Of a DNA stretch of 64,000 nt, positions 38,166 to 52,100 are shown piece by piece. The notes under the pieces were generated by a model. The model did no database searches. It was not told the origin of the DNA and saw nothing but the letters and a program-made list of their open reading frames with translations. The translations under genes were made by a program, and so were the position numbers. Source of the stretch: Aphrophora alni. Its lineage: Eukaryota > Arthropoda > Insecta > Hemiptera > Aphrophoridae. Position 1 is the first letter of the stretch, and each line of letters starts with the position of its first letter. The stretch lies in the NCBI GenBank assembly GCA_963513935.1, contig OY740768.1:48692089-48756088 (forward strand), given 5' to 3'.

Positions 38166-41100
38166 CTTCTACCCATGCACACCCATTTTTTTAATAATAT
38201 GTATTACTATACATTAATATTAAATCTTTCCTCATAAAAAAACTCAAATCATAACAGACGTTATATAATTGTTAAAAACTAGGAGAAACTATATAATTTA
38301 TATTTAAATGATTAGAAAGATATTTTATTTGTGGATAAGATTTGTATAGTAAAGATATATCTATTGCCATCTAAGGACAAACTTTATGTTTGTTCATTCG
38401 TAATTTATCCCGAACTTAATTTATCTATTATATTTACACAGTATGTTTCGGTAAATAATGATCACGTTTTACTAATTACTATCAAAATCACTGACCCGTT
38501 TAATTAGTTTACTTTTATGTATTGCAGATAACTCCTGGACTGAACGTATGAACTCCTTGGAAAGACAGTAGCCCGTACCTTTCAATTGAGTATTTATTTG
38601 CTATATTTGAAAACAATTATTGTCGGGGTGATTGTAATTGGAAGGACGGTCGCTATTCAAATATTGTTGTTTCATTAAGTATCTAGATGCATTAAACTAA
38701 ACGTATTTGTGTAATTAATATACGATATTCTAAGTTTATATTATGTACTCGTATAGTTTACGTAATGCTAAAAAATAATTTACAACAAAACTTTTTTCAT
38801 ACTGCACAAATTTTGACTTTTATTCATAATTTACCCCCAAGCACAGATTAGAAATTTGACACCGTTTAGAGGCTTTTAAAACTAATGTTGGTATAACAAC
38901 ACATTCGCTGTTCCAAAATCACTTTCTTAAGTCAAACATTTCATGAAACACCTTTATGAATCGTGTTAAATATGAATGTGATCGTAGAACTATACAATCT
39001 AAAACACTTACCATACAATTCATCACTACTTATGGATCCATATTTAGTAACATACAGTAGGTTTATTCAAAGGTCAACTATCTACATTAGGCAAGACTAC
39101 TACTAAGAAACATTAAGACAATTATCGCATTTTTTTTTTAATTACCTTCTACATAAACCAAAACGTTGACACATTTAGTAGCTTATCGAACGAAAGCTGG
39201 GTTGACTTTTGTTGTTTTCTTAAGCAATAAATTAATCATACCTCAGTTTTAATCTCCAAGGAGAAAAACATTAACCGTTATGTAGCTGTAATGTCAAAAT
39301 TTAGGAAAATCAATTTCAGTTGGAATATCTACGACTTGGTTAGACCGTTCAAGGTCTCTCTTGATCAACTCTTGTTGTTTTCCGACCCTACTTTATTAAA
39401 GTTTTCGAAGTTTATGGGTTCTTATTTTATGGCTTTTTTCTTAATTTTTTCTATAAAGCAATGATTTCCGAAATTGTTGGGTTTTTTTTTCATTTTACGC
39501 AAGAATAATAAAACATAATATCGATATCTCTTAAATTTATTTTTTCTTTTATAAAATGTATCTTTACTTAATCCATTTATGACAAATGTGATAATATCCA
39601 AGTGTTTGTTGTGTACAAGAAAGTAATCGATATATCGGTAAACAAACTTAATTCTTGCCTACGATTACCACCACTGCATCTAAGTTATTTGAAACTCTGC
39701 AATATCAATAACCAATATTACAGGACTGTTGATTTACAAAGACCTCGCTAATTGGGAGAATAGAGAATTTTTTTAAAAAGGAACTTAATAACCTTCGTGT
39801 AAGAATTATTAACACACAATTGTCTATTTCCTCCGTAATTTATCAATATTTACAAATTGGAGAGCTTGCGTGATTGCTGAATTATTCCAAAGGAATTTCA
39901 TAACATTTAAAACTGTTAAAACACTTCCTCTGGTAAGCATTATCATAGTGTTAATCATTAAATGAGCAAATAGATTTTATCTTGTAATTGTATATTAATA
40001 TTGCTTATGTATAAAGTTATATGCTTTGTGAAAACAATAAAATTGAATTTGTTAAGAAATTATTTCTAAAACTGTGCAGACGAAATTTGTATCTAGAAAT
40101 AACCCAAATAGACTGACAAACGCTAAAAAAAATTACTTTTAACGTCAATTTTTTGGAACGTTTTATTTATTACAACCACCAGTACATTTCAACTTCATTC
40201 TGAATCAATATATTTTTTATACAATATAATCAAAACTATAAACTCTACATTAAAAAACATTCGAGACAGCCTACTAATACACTTAATTACGATATCAAAC
40301 TATTCTTATTTGAATTCTCTTTACTTTAAATAAATAAGAAAGAATTTTTTGTTCAATAATTTATATAAAGCATTATTATAGAAAATTTTTGCAATTTTAC
40401 ATATTATATACACACTAAAAGATATTAACGCTCTATTTTTAGGGTATTGCCTGATTGGCGAGTAGTGTATATGCATTAATAAAAAATGCACCTAATTTCT
40501 ATTGTTCCTCATCAAGTCTCAATTATAATGTAACATTTTCCAAATATCTCGGAACTATACATAAATATACAGTTGTATAGAGCTCAAAGTGCTATTTTTT
40601 GTATTCTCTGTCTTTAAAAGTTAAAATTAGCACAACTTTGTTTATTATTTCTTTAAAATGGGAAATAATTTATCAACAATGATTATCCAATTTGTATATA
40701 AATAACTATCAGTTTTATATTAAATTTTGATAACTAAATTGAAATTTTTATTGTTTAACCTTTACAGTAAAAAAACACACAGTTGATTTCCAAAAAATCT
40801 ATTAAAAAACACAAATTACGAAATTTAAATTTTGTTGTGAAAACAAATTAGATAAATTTTTAGAACACTATTTATAACAAATTTCTTAAAATTTTGACTT
40901 CAAATTGCATTTTAAATATACAAATAACTATACTATATTGACGGAAATCTTAATAATACCATATACTTGATTTATGACTTAATCCCTGAAACAATTAAAT
41001 AACGTTTAACTTTTAATACAAATGAAATTGATGTAAAATAATTAATAACTTAACATTCATAAAATCAATTGCGTACTTTCATTTCATTTAACTAAGGTAT

Positions 41101-42110
41101 ACAATATAAATTATTTAGTAAACAATTATGCATTTTACAAAATCATAACCAGTGTCAGAGAAATATCAATTTCATTAAGACACAACTAATGATGAAGGTA
41201 ATTCATTCATTGCTTATTTGTACAAATAGAATTTGTTGAATTTAATTTCTATTAATTATAAACTGTAGTTTTTATACTAAGAAAACATTATTGTCGACAT
41301 TCTGAAGAATAAATGAAACAAAGATATAAAGCACCTTATAGTAAAAAATATTAAACACAGATTAAAACAATACTAGTAGATCTCAATAAGTATGATAAAA
41401 CTAAATCAGACAAAACAAATGTATTTAATGAACTTTTGGGTATTGTTCTCGTGAATAGCTTTAAGGGTACTCCGATTTCATCATTGAAATTATTGTGTAG
41501 TGTTTCGGTAAAACATTATGTTTGTTTATTTACCAGTTAATTGCCAATTTGCTTCAGTTATATAAATCATTTAATGTGAAGCACTATAGAGCTACCTTCA
41601 TTAAAACCTTAGTATTAATGGCGGTTCTACTTAATGTTTGTTGTTTAAAACACAATTTTAACAAGTAATTTTAATTTGTCCGAAGATTAGGTGGATTTTA
41701 GATAAATTTAGCAAATAAATTATTGCCTTTTGAAATATTTGTAGTCTTTTATGTAGACCCTATATAATCATAACATAATCCAATTTATGTAGTTAAACAA
41801 CCTTCGTACATGACCAAGGTAGACAACATGAAAAAGAGGAGATTTATTAGAATATGCATTACTTTAGCATTATTTTATTTATCACATATGAACTGCATGT
41901 TAATGTTAATGTTAATGTCAACACAGTTAATGTTAATAAAAATGATCTATAATTTCTAATTAATAATAATAATAATAATAATATAGAGATTCTATAACTA
42001 CGATAACAATTTGGCTCTTAAACAATGCTTTTTAATGTAATAATTTAAAATATCATTGGTCGTCTGATATATTGCTGAAACTCATCTATAAATTTTACAA
42101 ATTATTCTAC
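38166..42110. other. A+T-rich non-coding DNA
   Basis: No domain or RNA gene was seen. A short run of TTAATG units lies near 41900-41935, and (AAT)n lies near 41962-41983. Confidence 0.5.
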
Positions 42111-42117
42111 AATAAAT

Positions 42118-42498
42118 TTGTTCACTATCATCTTTCGCTACATTAATATCACTAAAATAAAATTAGAGTATATTTTAAGCAGCTGTTGTTTTTTAAAATT
42201 TAAACCTCTTGGAAACTGTTTCAAACGCAAGAAACCATCATTGAATGAAAATATAATAGCTGAAGTATTCTGCTCGTTTATAGAAAACCTAATCCTGCTA
42301 GATGTTGTGAAATATCTCTCGGGTCTCAAAACAGTTCTATCCAACACACTAAACTTTCTCTTATGGGGCTATTTGAATTCCGTCATGTACAAACCTCCTA
42401 GAACATATATTAGCAAGAATACGATGCTTGCAAATATTAGCAGTGCATTTCAAAATAAAAAGGTGCTATTTCCACGAGGTATAAACGTAGTTTTTTGA
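42118..42498 (+). pseudogene. Mariner/Tc1-type transposase C-terminal remnant
   Basis: The plus-strand frame is open for 126 codons. Its last third (about 42345-42470) contains NFLLWGYLNSVMYKPP followed by a stretch ending ISSAFQN. This resembles the end of the IS630/mariner-type DDE domain, where D-FFLWGYLK--VY is a common signature followed by a helical tail. The last catalytic Asp that normally precedes this motif is not preserved here (Asn), and the upstream part is not recognisable. It is read as an old fragment. It could instead be chance, since the match is short. Confidence 0.42.
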
Positions 42499-45400
42499 AA
42501 ACGTATTAATTCTATTGTTAAAGTAATTTGTCATTAAATATTGCATACTCTATTTCCTGACCTTTATTTTTTATATTATTTTCATTTAGCTTACATTTTA
42601 AGGAAAATTTAAGTGAAACTGTTCTAACAAACTAACTATTCACAAGGTTAAAATTTAATTTTAATTCTACTCCGATAATAATAATATTTCAAAAATATTT
42701 TAACTGTATTTAAATTATTTTCCGACTACTACATGACGACTTTCATGTATCTAGATCAAAATATATACTGAAAAATGGTTGAGTGATTACATATGACATA
42801 CTATTGCAATTTGGAATTTAAGATTGTCTTAAAAAATAATATTAATGTGCTAAATTGGTAATAAATATGTTTGGAATAACTACAGGCTAAAGTCATTCTT
42901 TCAGTATTATATGTTCAGCCCTTACTACGTGTATAATCGTATATTTGGCTCATTGTAATATATATAAAAATAATTTCTTACCTTTGAAATGTTTACGTTA
43001 GCCTGTTTAACTTATGAACAGCCCCGTAGACCGTCATGATAGTAATTATATGCAAAATAATTACAAATTAAGAAAACCATTAAAAGGTTTGGTTACTAAA
43101 ATAACACTGTGTAAGTATCGTGATGGTACCTATCAACTTGTCTCAAGTATTTCTTGTTTAATAGAAATAGAGACCTTCATTTAGTCTTTTCAAAAATGTA
43201 ATTTTAATTCCTTTGATACTTGTAAATTGGCTCAAAAAACAGTATGCCTATTCTTTTCCTTTACGAAATTGGCTGAGTTAATTTGAGAAATACTTTAAAA
43301 TCTAGTTGTTCTTTATAATGTGTAGCTCATAAAAATGTAATTTTATCATAGATACTGATCAATTCCTTTTGTTGCATTTTGTCTATTTGATAATAGAATA
43401 ATAAAATAAATCATAAACACCAATTTCTAACTACATTTACACTAATTTTTTACAAAATATTTCTAACAGAACGTCACACAGAGTTGTATAAATTACATTT
43501 TGTGACTAGCCTACTGTGTACTTAAAGGTATTGCATCCGAGAACATCTTAATTTTTTTTTAGTAGGTCAATACTTTCTGTATATTGTTTGGGAAATGAAA
43601 ATTATTATTGAAACCTTATAACTATAAGACCCGTTTACTTATTTATCAAATTGTTAAAAACTAAACATTTTAGTTACACTAGTCCCAATGCACTGTACTA
43701 CCATTTATTTGATCATTGTAACTTTGCATAGCTTCACATATTCTTGATAAACAGATGACTAATCGGTATAGATGGGTGTGTTTATAAATATTGACTTTCA
43801 ATTAATCATGAAATTAACATAGAACAAAGAGCGATAAAGTTGTTTGTACTTATACTAGATGTATAATAAAATAACCATTAACCGTTGAATAAGGTGAAAG
43901 AATACTGTCTTGTAGTTATATTGGCGTATGAAATTATATAGATTTGTGAAAGATATCAAGAACAGTGAGTTAGATTTACATAATATGGTTTTACATTTGT
44001 ATTTTTAATTTGTAAATGATAACTTATTTACATAAAAACTTCGGAATTTAGAATTTTTGTAAATTTTTAGACTAGATATTTTAATAAAATATAAATAAGC
44101 TTTTGTTTTTTAGTTTAAAGCATTTAATTTAAAGTTTAATACAAATATTCATTTTTTATCTTTTTTTATATATATATATTTTTGTATGCTACTTCCGCAT
44201 ATCAAGTAGAAGAAATTTATATTTAGTACTCTTTTTTTCTAAGACTGTGGTGAATATATAAAAAATAGCACCACTTCATACCCGGAAATATTGTTTAGCT
44301 TAAGATAGTCTTTACCAAGAATAATGTGGTTCCACTTACATCACAGTCACTCTAGTTAACCAGCTATTAATTAATTGTAATCAATTACTATTGAAGACTT
44401 AGGTTCTAATTATAAAAGTAACTCCATACAACAATAATATTACAAAACATCTCTCGAAATATAACTACCGGAGGAAGAACGTATTCAATAGTCCTTCAAC
44501 AGAATCCGGGACAACCGTTACCCGAAACTTAGCCCAACATAATAATTTATAAAACTTGCACTAAAATAAATAAACTAAATAATTTGAGAGGATTCTATGT
44601 CCTGTCAAGCTGTTAAAGGCCATTTCACTACAAGATCGGTACACAGTTGGCACGACGCGCGACGTTGTTCTTAGACCTGAACTGAAACCAAGAACTCCAC
44701 GCGACACAAGACCAAAAAACGTACCAAAATTGAGGATATTCGGAAAACCACAAGCAAAATAACTGAACATGATTCTAAACAATTCTAACTAATCTTTCCT
44801 TTCACACAAAGTGCATAATTCAAATTAAGATATATTTGATTTTCCAATCTTAATAAAACTTATATTTTAGTGATTATTGAGAAAGTGTATAAATATTACA
44901 ACTAAATATTTGATTTTCTAATTAGTGTTAAAAATAACTGTTGTAATTAGCTCATCAATAATACTTAAAGTACACTCCAGTCATTCTTAGTTCATTCTCA
45001 AGTATTCAGAGTATTTACTTTCTGTCATATTCGTAGCATTTTAAAAGTTATCATTAAAAACGCACAAAAACAAAAGAAAAATTATGTTGATTTTCTTATA
45101 CAAATAATAATTTGGAGGCCATGAGTTGAAGCGATGGTTTTAAGAATATTATATCTGGCCATCGATAGCGGAAGTGTAATAGATTTTGAAACTCACATCT
45201 ACTTATAAACAAAATATTTGTTAATAAATATACACATTGTAAATTAAGCTATAAAATTGATGTAAGCCATAAAATATCCATCGTATTTTATACATAAAAA
45301 GCAGTTTACTGTGTCTTAATATCGAGTTGTCCATTAAATGGATACCATATCAAAATTGCATACACAACATTTTCTGCTCACCAACAACCAATTAAAACTA

Positions 45401-45725
45401 ATCGTCACCAAAACTTTCAGTGCTGTAGTTGTTACCTAAAAGTTTTAAACAAATCATGAACGACGTCTTTGGAAACATATTTATATGTTTTAATAAAAAC
45501 CTAAACTTGCCTCGATTGTGCAAGCAACAAGTTCTCACCTTAAACTGAAATATTAATGACGACGGTCAAATTTCTCTATCCTTTTTCCCATTATTCCTGA
45601 AAAGTATTTTTATCTACTATATTGCACATGGGTTCTGGTCATTGTTCTTTAAATTTGACTAAAATTTCAACTAAAAAGTTTGTTGAAATTAAAAAGGCCG
45701 ATTTGAGATATTAGGTATTTGCTAA
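42499..45725. other. A+T-rich non-coding DNA
   Basis: A patch at about 44580-44780 is richer in G+C and open on the minus strand for 73 codons (44561-44782), with no recognisable motif. Nothing else is supported. Confidence 0.5.
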
Positions 45726-46225
45726 TTCTGTTCTGTTCTGTTCTGTTGTGTTTTGTTTCGTTTCGTTTCGTTTCGTTTCGTTTCGGTTTCGGTTTCGGTT
45801 TCAGTTTCGGTTTCGGTTTCGGTTTCGGTTTCGGTTTCGGTTTCGGTTTCGGTTTCGGTTTCGGTTTCGGTTTCGGTTTCGGTTTCGGTTTCGGTTTCGG
45901 TTTCGGTTTCGGTTTCGGTTTCGGTTTCGGTTTCGGTTTCGGTTTCGGTTTCGGTTTCGGTTTCGGTTTCGGTTTCGGTTTCGGTTTCGGTTTCGGTTTC
46001 GGTTTCGGTTTCGGTTTCGGTTTCGGTTTCGGTTTCGTTTTCGGTTTCGGTTTCGGTTTCGGTTTCGGTTTCGGTTTCGGTTATGTTTTGTTTTGTTTTG
46101 TTTTGTTTTGTTTTGTTTTGTTTTGTTTTGTTTTGTTTTGTTTTGTTTTGTTTTGTTTTGTTTTGTTTTGTTTTGTTTTGTTTTGTTTTGTTTTGTTTTG
46201 TTTTGTTTTGTTTTGTTTTGTTTTG

Positions 46226-46256
<31 letters not shown>

Positions 46257-46365
46257 TATGTTTTGTTTTGTTTTGTTTTGTTTTGTTTTGTTTTGTTTTG
46301 TTTTGTTTTGTTTTGTTTCTCTTCGTTTCGTTTCGTTTTGTTTTGTTTTGTTTTGTTTTGTTTTG
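45726..46365. repeat. Compound pentamer-hexamer-pentamer array
   Basis: The array runs 640 bases without an indel. 45726-45780 holds 11 pentamers (TTCTG changing through TTTTG to TTTCG). 45781-46080 holds 50 hexamers of TTTCGG with two substitutions. 46081-46365 holds 57 pentamers, mostly TTTTG with a few TTTCG and TTATG variants. All three plus-strand frames stay open across it and would give FG, FR and SV dipeptide repeats, then mixed F/C/V/L repeats. These frames are by-products of the repeat and are not called as genes. Confidence 0.97.
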
Positions 46366-47097
46366 GGAAATGCGGGGCAGGAACCCTTATTCTTAGCCGT
46401 CTTCTCTATTCTATTTTATGCGCATTTTTGTTTTCAACTTTTTGAATTTATTTCATAAATAAGAATCATGTTTAGATTTTTATCTTTGTATCCATTTTGG
46501 GTCATACATTAGACACTAATTGACATCTAGAGTTGGATGACATACAAATTGATAAAAAATGAAGTAAAATCCTCAATAAAATGATATCAAACTGTAAATT
46601 TTTTAATCCAAATTAAGTTAAATTTTGATTTTGAGTTCTAATTATTAAGACTCAAAGATATTTAAATTTCTTTGAAGATATTATTGCTGAGGAACATTTG
46701 AGAAATTGTTGACCAATGCTCGATTTTCTTACCGAATAGATTAATTTCATTTTACCGCTATATCATGAAGGTTCTAAATATATCAAAATCATCTTTCATC
46801 TCAAGACTAGTAATGCGTGAAAAAGATAAAACCGTTGCTAATAATTGTTTGAAAGCTAATGAGATGCTTAAAAATCCAACTAAAACTATAACACAAATAC
46901 GTTTGTTAAATCAAACGCGTTACAACTACAATGTTACTATCTACAATGACGCATAAACAATATTCAAAGTATAACTTTAATTTAAAATAAATTTGATTCA
47001 ACAGTATTATTTATGAATTAAACCGTTCGAGTTTATTTAAATTTAAATTTAATATATTTAATAAGTAAAGAAGACTATTAAAGTTATTTATAAAAAC

Positions 47098-47119
47098 ATA
47101 TATATATATATATATATAT
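47098..47119. repeat. (TA)n microsatellite
   Basis: A pure TA tract of about 11 units. Confidence 0.9.
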
Positions 47120-47350
47120 GGAAAAGTTCAAAATTAAATATGTGCTACCTGAACTGAATAGTTAAGTTTTACAAATTCCTAATCGACAGACTCATATCTG
47201 GATCTATTTTCACTATTAAAATTCAAGAACACATTAAGGTTTTAATAATAATAACGACATACTAGTTAATCCCTTTTCTTCTTTTTTCCCTTTTTTTTTA
47301 CTTTCATAGTACTAAAAACGAATAAAAATAAATTTTATAGGGAGAAAATC

Positions 47351-47354
<4 letters not shown>

Positions 47355-47421
<67 letters not shown>
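47355..47421. repeat. (TA)n microsatellite, about 33 units
   Basis: A pure, uninterrupted TA tract, the longest in the window. Confidence 0.95.
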
Positions 47422-47423
<2 letters not shown>

Positions 47424-48559
47424 TAACGATAATTATTTTATTATAATTTCAGAAATATTATATAATCAAAATTATGAATTAATTAGTCACACCTTGGATT
47501 GTCAACACATAAGGAAAGTTATTAATGATGAAGTCCAAAAATATACTCTTTAACATTAGCTCTGAAATATCTAATTTTATTTGAATTTATTTTCCAATTA
47601 CTTTTTATTTTTATTTTACACTATTTGCTCAGGGGGAGCTCTTTAATGAACAATTAATACAGTGAGTGAAATTTTTAATAATACAGAGAATTGCAATTTT
47701 AACAATTTAGATTCCAATTAAAGTCTATAATTAGTACAATACCAAATCCACTTTTGTTGTATTCCTATGTAAGTAATCCAGTGCTGATAGTTGAGTGAAG
47801 AAATTTCACTTTATTACTTGTTATCGATGTTCACCAAACACTACACTGTACTACGTGATTTATCAATAAAATTATTCACTTCAAATTACCATGAAGATGC
47901 ACTCAACACTTTGTAGATGTACCTCTTTAGTACTGCAACGAAGATTACTAAGGTGTTAAATACTTTTACTTTGTAAAAACAAACACGGTTAAAACATACG
48001 TGTTATAAAACAATTATTACTTTACTATTACTTAAACTGGAATTATAACTTATAGGAAATACTAATTTCTACATTAGGAATACTTTTGGCTTTACTTCGC
48101 CGACCCCTATGCTGTGAGTTTCTCACCAAGACTCTCTATATAATTTTTACTTTGTCGATGCTAAAAAATACTTATTCCCTCTCTCTTAATTTACTTTAAC
48201 CAATGAACGTAAGCAGCTACTTTTTGTCAGCCAATCAAATTTTAATGTTTCAAAATTGGGACCGTTTAGAAAACTGTTGTCCCGTTACATTTTATGAGTT
48301 TTGTGTGATTGTCCTTAAGTTTCTAATATTATAGTTATTTATGACTTAATTGCCTACAATGATTCTGGGTCTAATTTAAGTGTTTTTCTCTTTTTTTCTT
48401 TAAAGTTGTGAATGATGTTCGGACTGATTTATAACATATTCCCCTAACGCTTTACCTTTGTCGGCGATCACAAAACGTTTAACATGTATCCAACAAATGT
48501 ATCTATTTCTATATTCTTTTTAAAATATTAGACCATTACTGGAAAGCTTATTGATTTCG

Positions 48560-48563
<4 letters not shown>

Positions 48564-48595
<32 letters not shown>
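48564..48595. repeat. (AT)n microsatellite, about 15 units
   Basis: A pure AT tract about 530 bases upstream of the large gene's first visible coding exon. Confidence 0.9.
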
Positions 48596-48598
<3 letters not shown>

Positions 48599-49107
48599 AA
48601 TTTTCAGAACGGAGTTTCTTATATCTTTGAATGTATTATAAAAAAAAATCCACATAACAATATAAAAGGTCTTATTTTATAAATAAAAATACCATCTAAA
48701 ATAAATTGTTAAAAGAATTAAAACAATAGCAAAAATAACCTATAATGACAAAAAATATATTAAAGCTATCATAAATACAGATCACATAATACACAAAAAT
48801 AATAAATATTTAATAAGATATATAACATATCTTAAAATATTAATGAAAATTTTTAAACTGAACAAGTTTTAATAATAAAAAACATGATGTATTTTATGAA
48901 GATCTTGATGGTACATATAGGTTTTATTGTAAGGAAATTTTACATCCATTTACATTCCACATACAAATTATAATATTTCAATTAAATAATACAATCAAAG
49001 CTATGAAAATAAAACAAATAACACCGATCAATTGATCGAACCATTTAATTCAACTTTATTTGTTAATTTAGGTTTTATTTACCTGTTAACAACACAACTG
49101 TTAAAGA

Positions 49108-49123
49108 TTGCCTTATTTTACAG
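49108..49123 (+). other. Likely 3' splice site just before the start codon
   Basis: The sequence TTGCCTTATTTTACAG, a pyrimidine-rich stretch ending CAG, abuts the ATG of the large frame. This suggests that the coding exon begins here and that a non-coding first exon lies upstream. Confidence 0.6.
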
Positions 49124-52100
49124 ATGAAGAAGCTCTCTTACATGAAGATGATTCTTGGTGTATTGGTACTTTATGAGTTACCTTTGTATTGTGAACCGAA
49201 AACTGAAGAAGGTCTAAACTTAAACGTATCTAAAGAAATCAATAATGCTCCTGAATCCATAACGATCATGAAGGGTCTCCGAAACATCAATAAAAATGAA
49301 GTTTCAATTTTTATGTCTCGTAGAAAAACAAGAAGAAAACTACCAGGAAAAGACGCAAGTTGGGTGAAAGTAGATTATTTTGAAACAGTGAAACCAAGAA
49401 GTAGGATCCGAAAACTAAATTTTCCAAGTAGAAGAAAACGCTCTATGAATCCAAAATCTCAGAACGTCAAACATAACACTACGGTTGAGAGGCAAAACAA
49501 CAAATGGTCAGTTCCCATCCCAATTACAGAAGTTCATAGGAACAAAACAGTATTGGTTAAGGATGATTTGAAAAACAACACTAGACTACATGAAACTATA
49601 ATTGAAGATACTGATAGAAACAATATACTTTTTGAAAATCAAATATCAAATATTTATTCACAAAAATCTCTAAATGATAAAACTGAAAACGATACAACAT
49701 CAGAATTAAACAATTATGACACGTTTGTCGATGAGCAAGGAGATTTGGAAAAGAACATTTCAAACACAACATTACACAAAATTGTAAATGAAGGGGGTGA
49801 AAGATATAAAACAATAGAAAAGGGGGATTATAAAACCTTGGTTTATAGGAAAAGAGATTTGAAAGAGAACATTTCAAACAATAATTCACAAGAAAATATA
49901 TATGAAGATACAGGTGAAGATAAAAATATACCAGAAGAGGATTATGATACTTTGGTTGTTGAGCAAGAAAATTGGCAAGAGAACATTTTAAACGTTACAC
50001 CACAAGAAATTTTAAATGAAGGTATTGATAAAGATAAAAAAATAACAAAAGAAGATTATGACGCTTTGGTTGTTGAGCAAGGAGATTTGAAAGAGAACAT
50101 TTTACACACTACACCACAAAAAATTGTAAATAAAGGTAATGATAAAGATAAAAAAATACCAGAAGAGAGTTATGATCCATTTATTAATAAGCAAAGAGAT
50201 TTTTTAAAGAAACTTTCCCTCGCAACATCTCAAGAAACACTACACGGAGATGCTGGAACAGTTAAAAAGTTATTAGATTTCAAAAATGACATGTTTGTCC
50301 ATGAGGAAAGAGATTTAAAACAATATATTTCAAAAAAAACACAACCAGAAAATTTAAATAGAGATATAGAAAAAGGTAAAAAATTAGAAGAATATGAGTA
50401 TGAGACATTTGTGGATACAAAAGATATTGCAAGTAGAGTGTCTAAACTAAATACACAAGCAGTAGGGAACGACTATGATGAATGTTTAGATGAGCAAGGA
50501 TATGAGCAAGAAATGATTTCAACTGAGAAATCAAAAGAACTAGATGTTATTTTAGATGAAAATCTTAATAATGTAACTAATAAAGTAAAAGTAAGTTTAC
50601 AAAAGAACAACTCAAACACTAAATCACAAGAAAATAGAGCTGTAGATACAAATACGAATAAATCTAATAAAGAAAACAATGTTATATGTGTTGATGGGCA
50701 GTCAGAACATAATAAAAAAAATTATACAAATGATAGTGAAAGTAACGCTGGGAAACAAGGAGAAAGTGGCTTTAAACCACCAGGTATGAAACGTCGAACT
50801 CTATATGACACGTCTATCAAAAAAGAAAATGGTAATAACATCGATGTGCAAGACATTGTTCCTGATAAAACAATTGAAAGTTATGCAATCAAAAAAATAT
50901 TAGCTGCGGATTATTTGACAAATAAAACCTCAAATACTACATCACAGGAACTTTTGAGTAAAGATAGTGAAAATTATAAAGAATATGTGCAAAAGAACTT
51001 TTCGGATATCGTACCACCAGAAGCTATTAGTATAAGCACTGAGAAAGATGAAGATAATTTGAACCGGAAAATCCGGATTAATACGTCACCAGGAAGTATA
51101 GGTTCTAAGGTCAATAAAAAAAATCATTCAGAAATACCTTTACAAGAAATTCCAATTAAAGATACAAATGATATTCTAAAGAACATTTCAAACACTGATA
51201 TACAAAAAACTCAATATGAAGATATTAAAGATACAAAATTAAGTGAAGAGGACTATGACACATTTGTAGATGAGCTAAGAAATTTGCAAAAAATGAGAGC
51301 AAACTCTGAAACACAAAAAATCCAAAATGTCAGTAGAAATAAAGTTGAAAAATTAAGTGAAGACGACAATACTGCATATGATGAGCCCAAAGGACAGTTT
51401 CTCAAAAACATTTCAAACCCTACATCACAAAAAAATCTAAACGAAAGTACTGGGAAAAGAAGAAACCTAGTAAAAGTGTATAATGACTCATTGGTTAATG
51501 AGAAAGTAGATTATTTGCAAGAGAATATTTCACTAACTACATCTCGAGGCACACTAAATGAAGGTTCTGGAACTGATATCAAATTAAATAATGACGATGA
51601 TGACGAGTCTGATGATGATAAAGGAAATGTACAAGAAATTATTTCAAACTCTACGTCACAGGAACTTTTGAGTAAAGATAGTGAAAATTATAAAGAATAT
51701 GTGCAAAAGAACTTTTCGGATATCGTACCACCAGAAGCTATTAGTATAAGCACTGAGAAAGATGAAGATAATTTGAACCGGAATATCCGGATTAATACGT
51801 CACCAGGAAGTAAAGGTTCTAAGGTCAATAAAAAAAATCATTCAGAAATACCTTTACAAGAAATTCCAATTAAAGATACAATTGATATTCTAAAGAACAT
51901 TTCAAACACTGATATACAAAAAACTCAATATGAAGATATTAAAGATACAAAATTAAGTGAAGAGGACTATGACACATTTGTAGATGAGCTAAGAAATTTT
52001 CAAAAAATGAGAGCAAACTCTGAAACACAAAAAATCCAAAATGGCAGTAGAAATAAAGTTGAAAAATTAAGTGAAGACGACAATACTGCATATGATGAGC

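Larger units (their letters stand above)
46366..49080. other. Spacer upstream of the large gene
   Basis: It contains TA microsatellites (listed separately) and no coding frame above 63 codons. The block 47760-48480 is less A+T-rich and holds two CCAAT-box-like sites near 48199 and 48231. It may include the promoter or a 5' non-coding exon of the gene at 49124, but this is inference only. Confidence 0.4.

Noticed and set aside
39220..39860. Possible second Penelope-like fragment on the minus strand
   Set aside because: A few residues looked similar in translation but no ordered set of motifs could be found.
45719..46458. Three overlapping open frames of 225-236 codons
   Set aside because: They are produced by the pentamer/hexamer array, which lacks stops in any plus frame; there is no codon or domain evidence for a gene.
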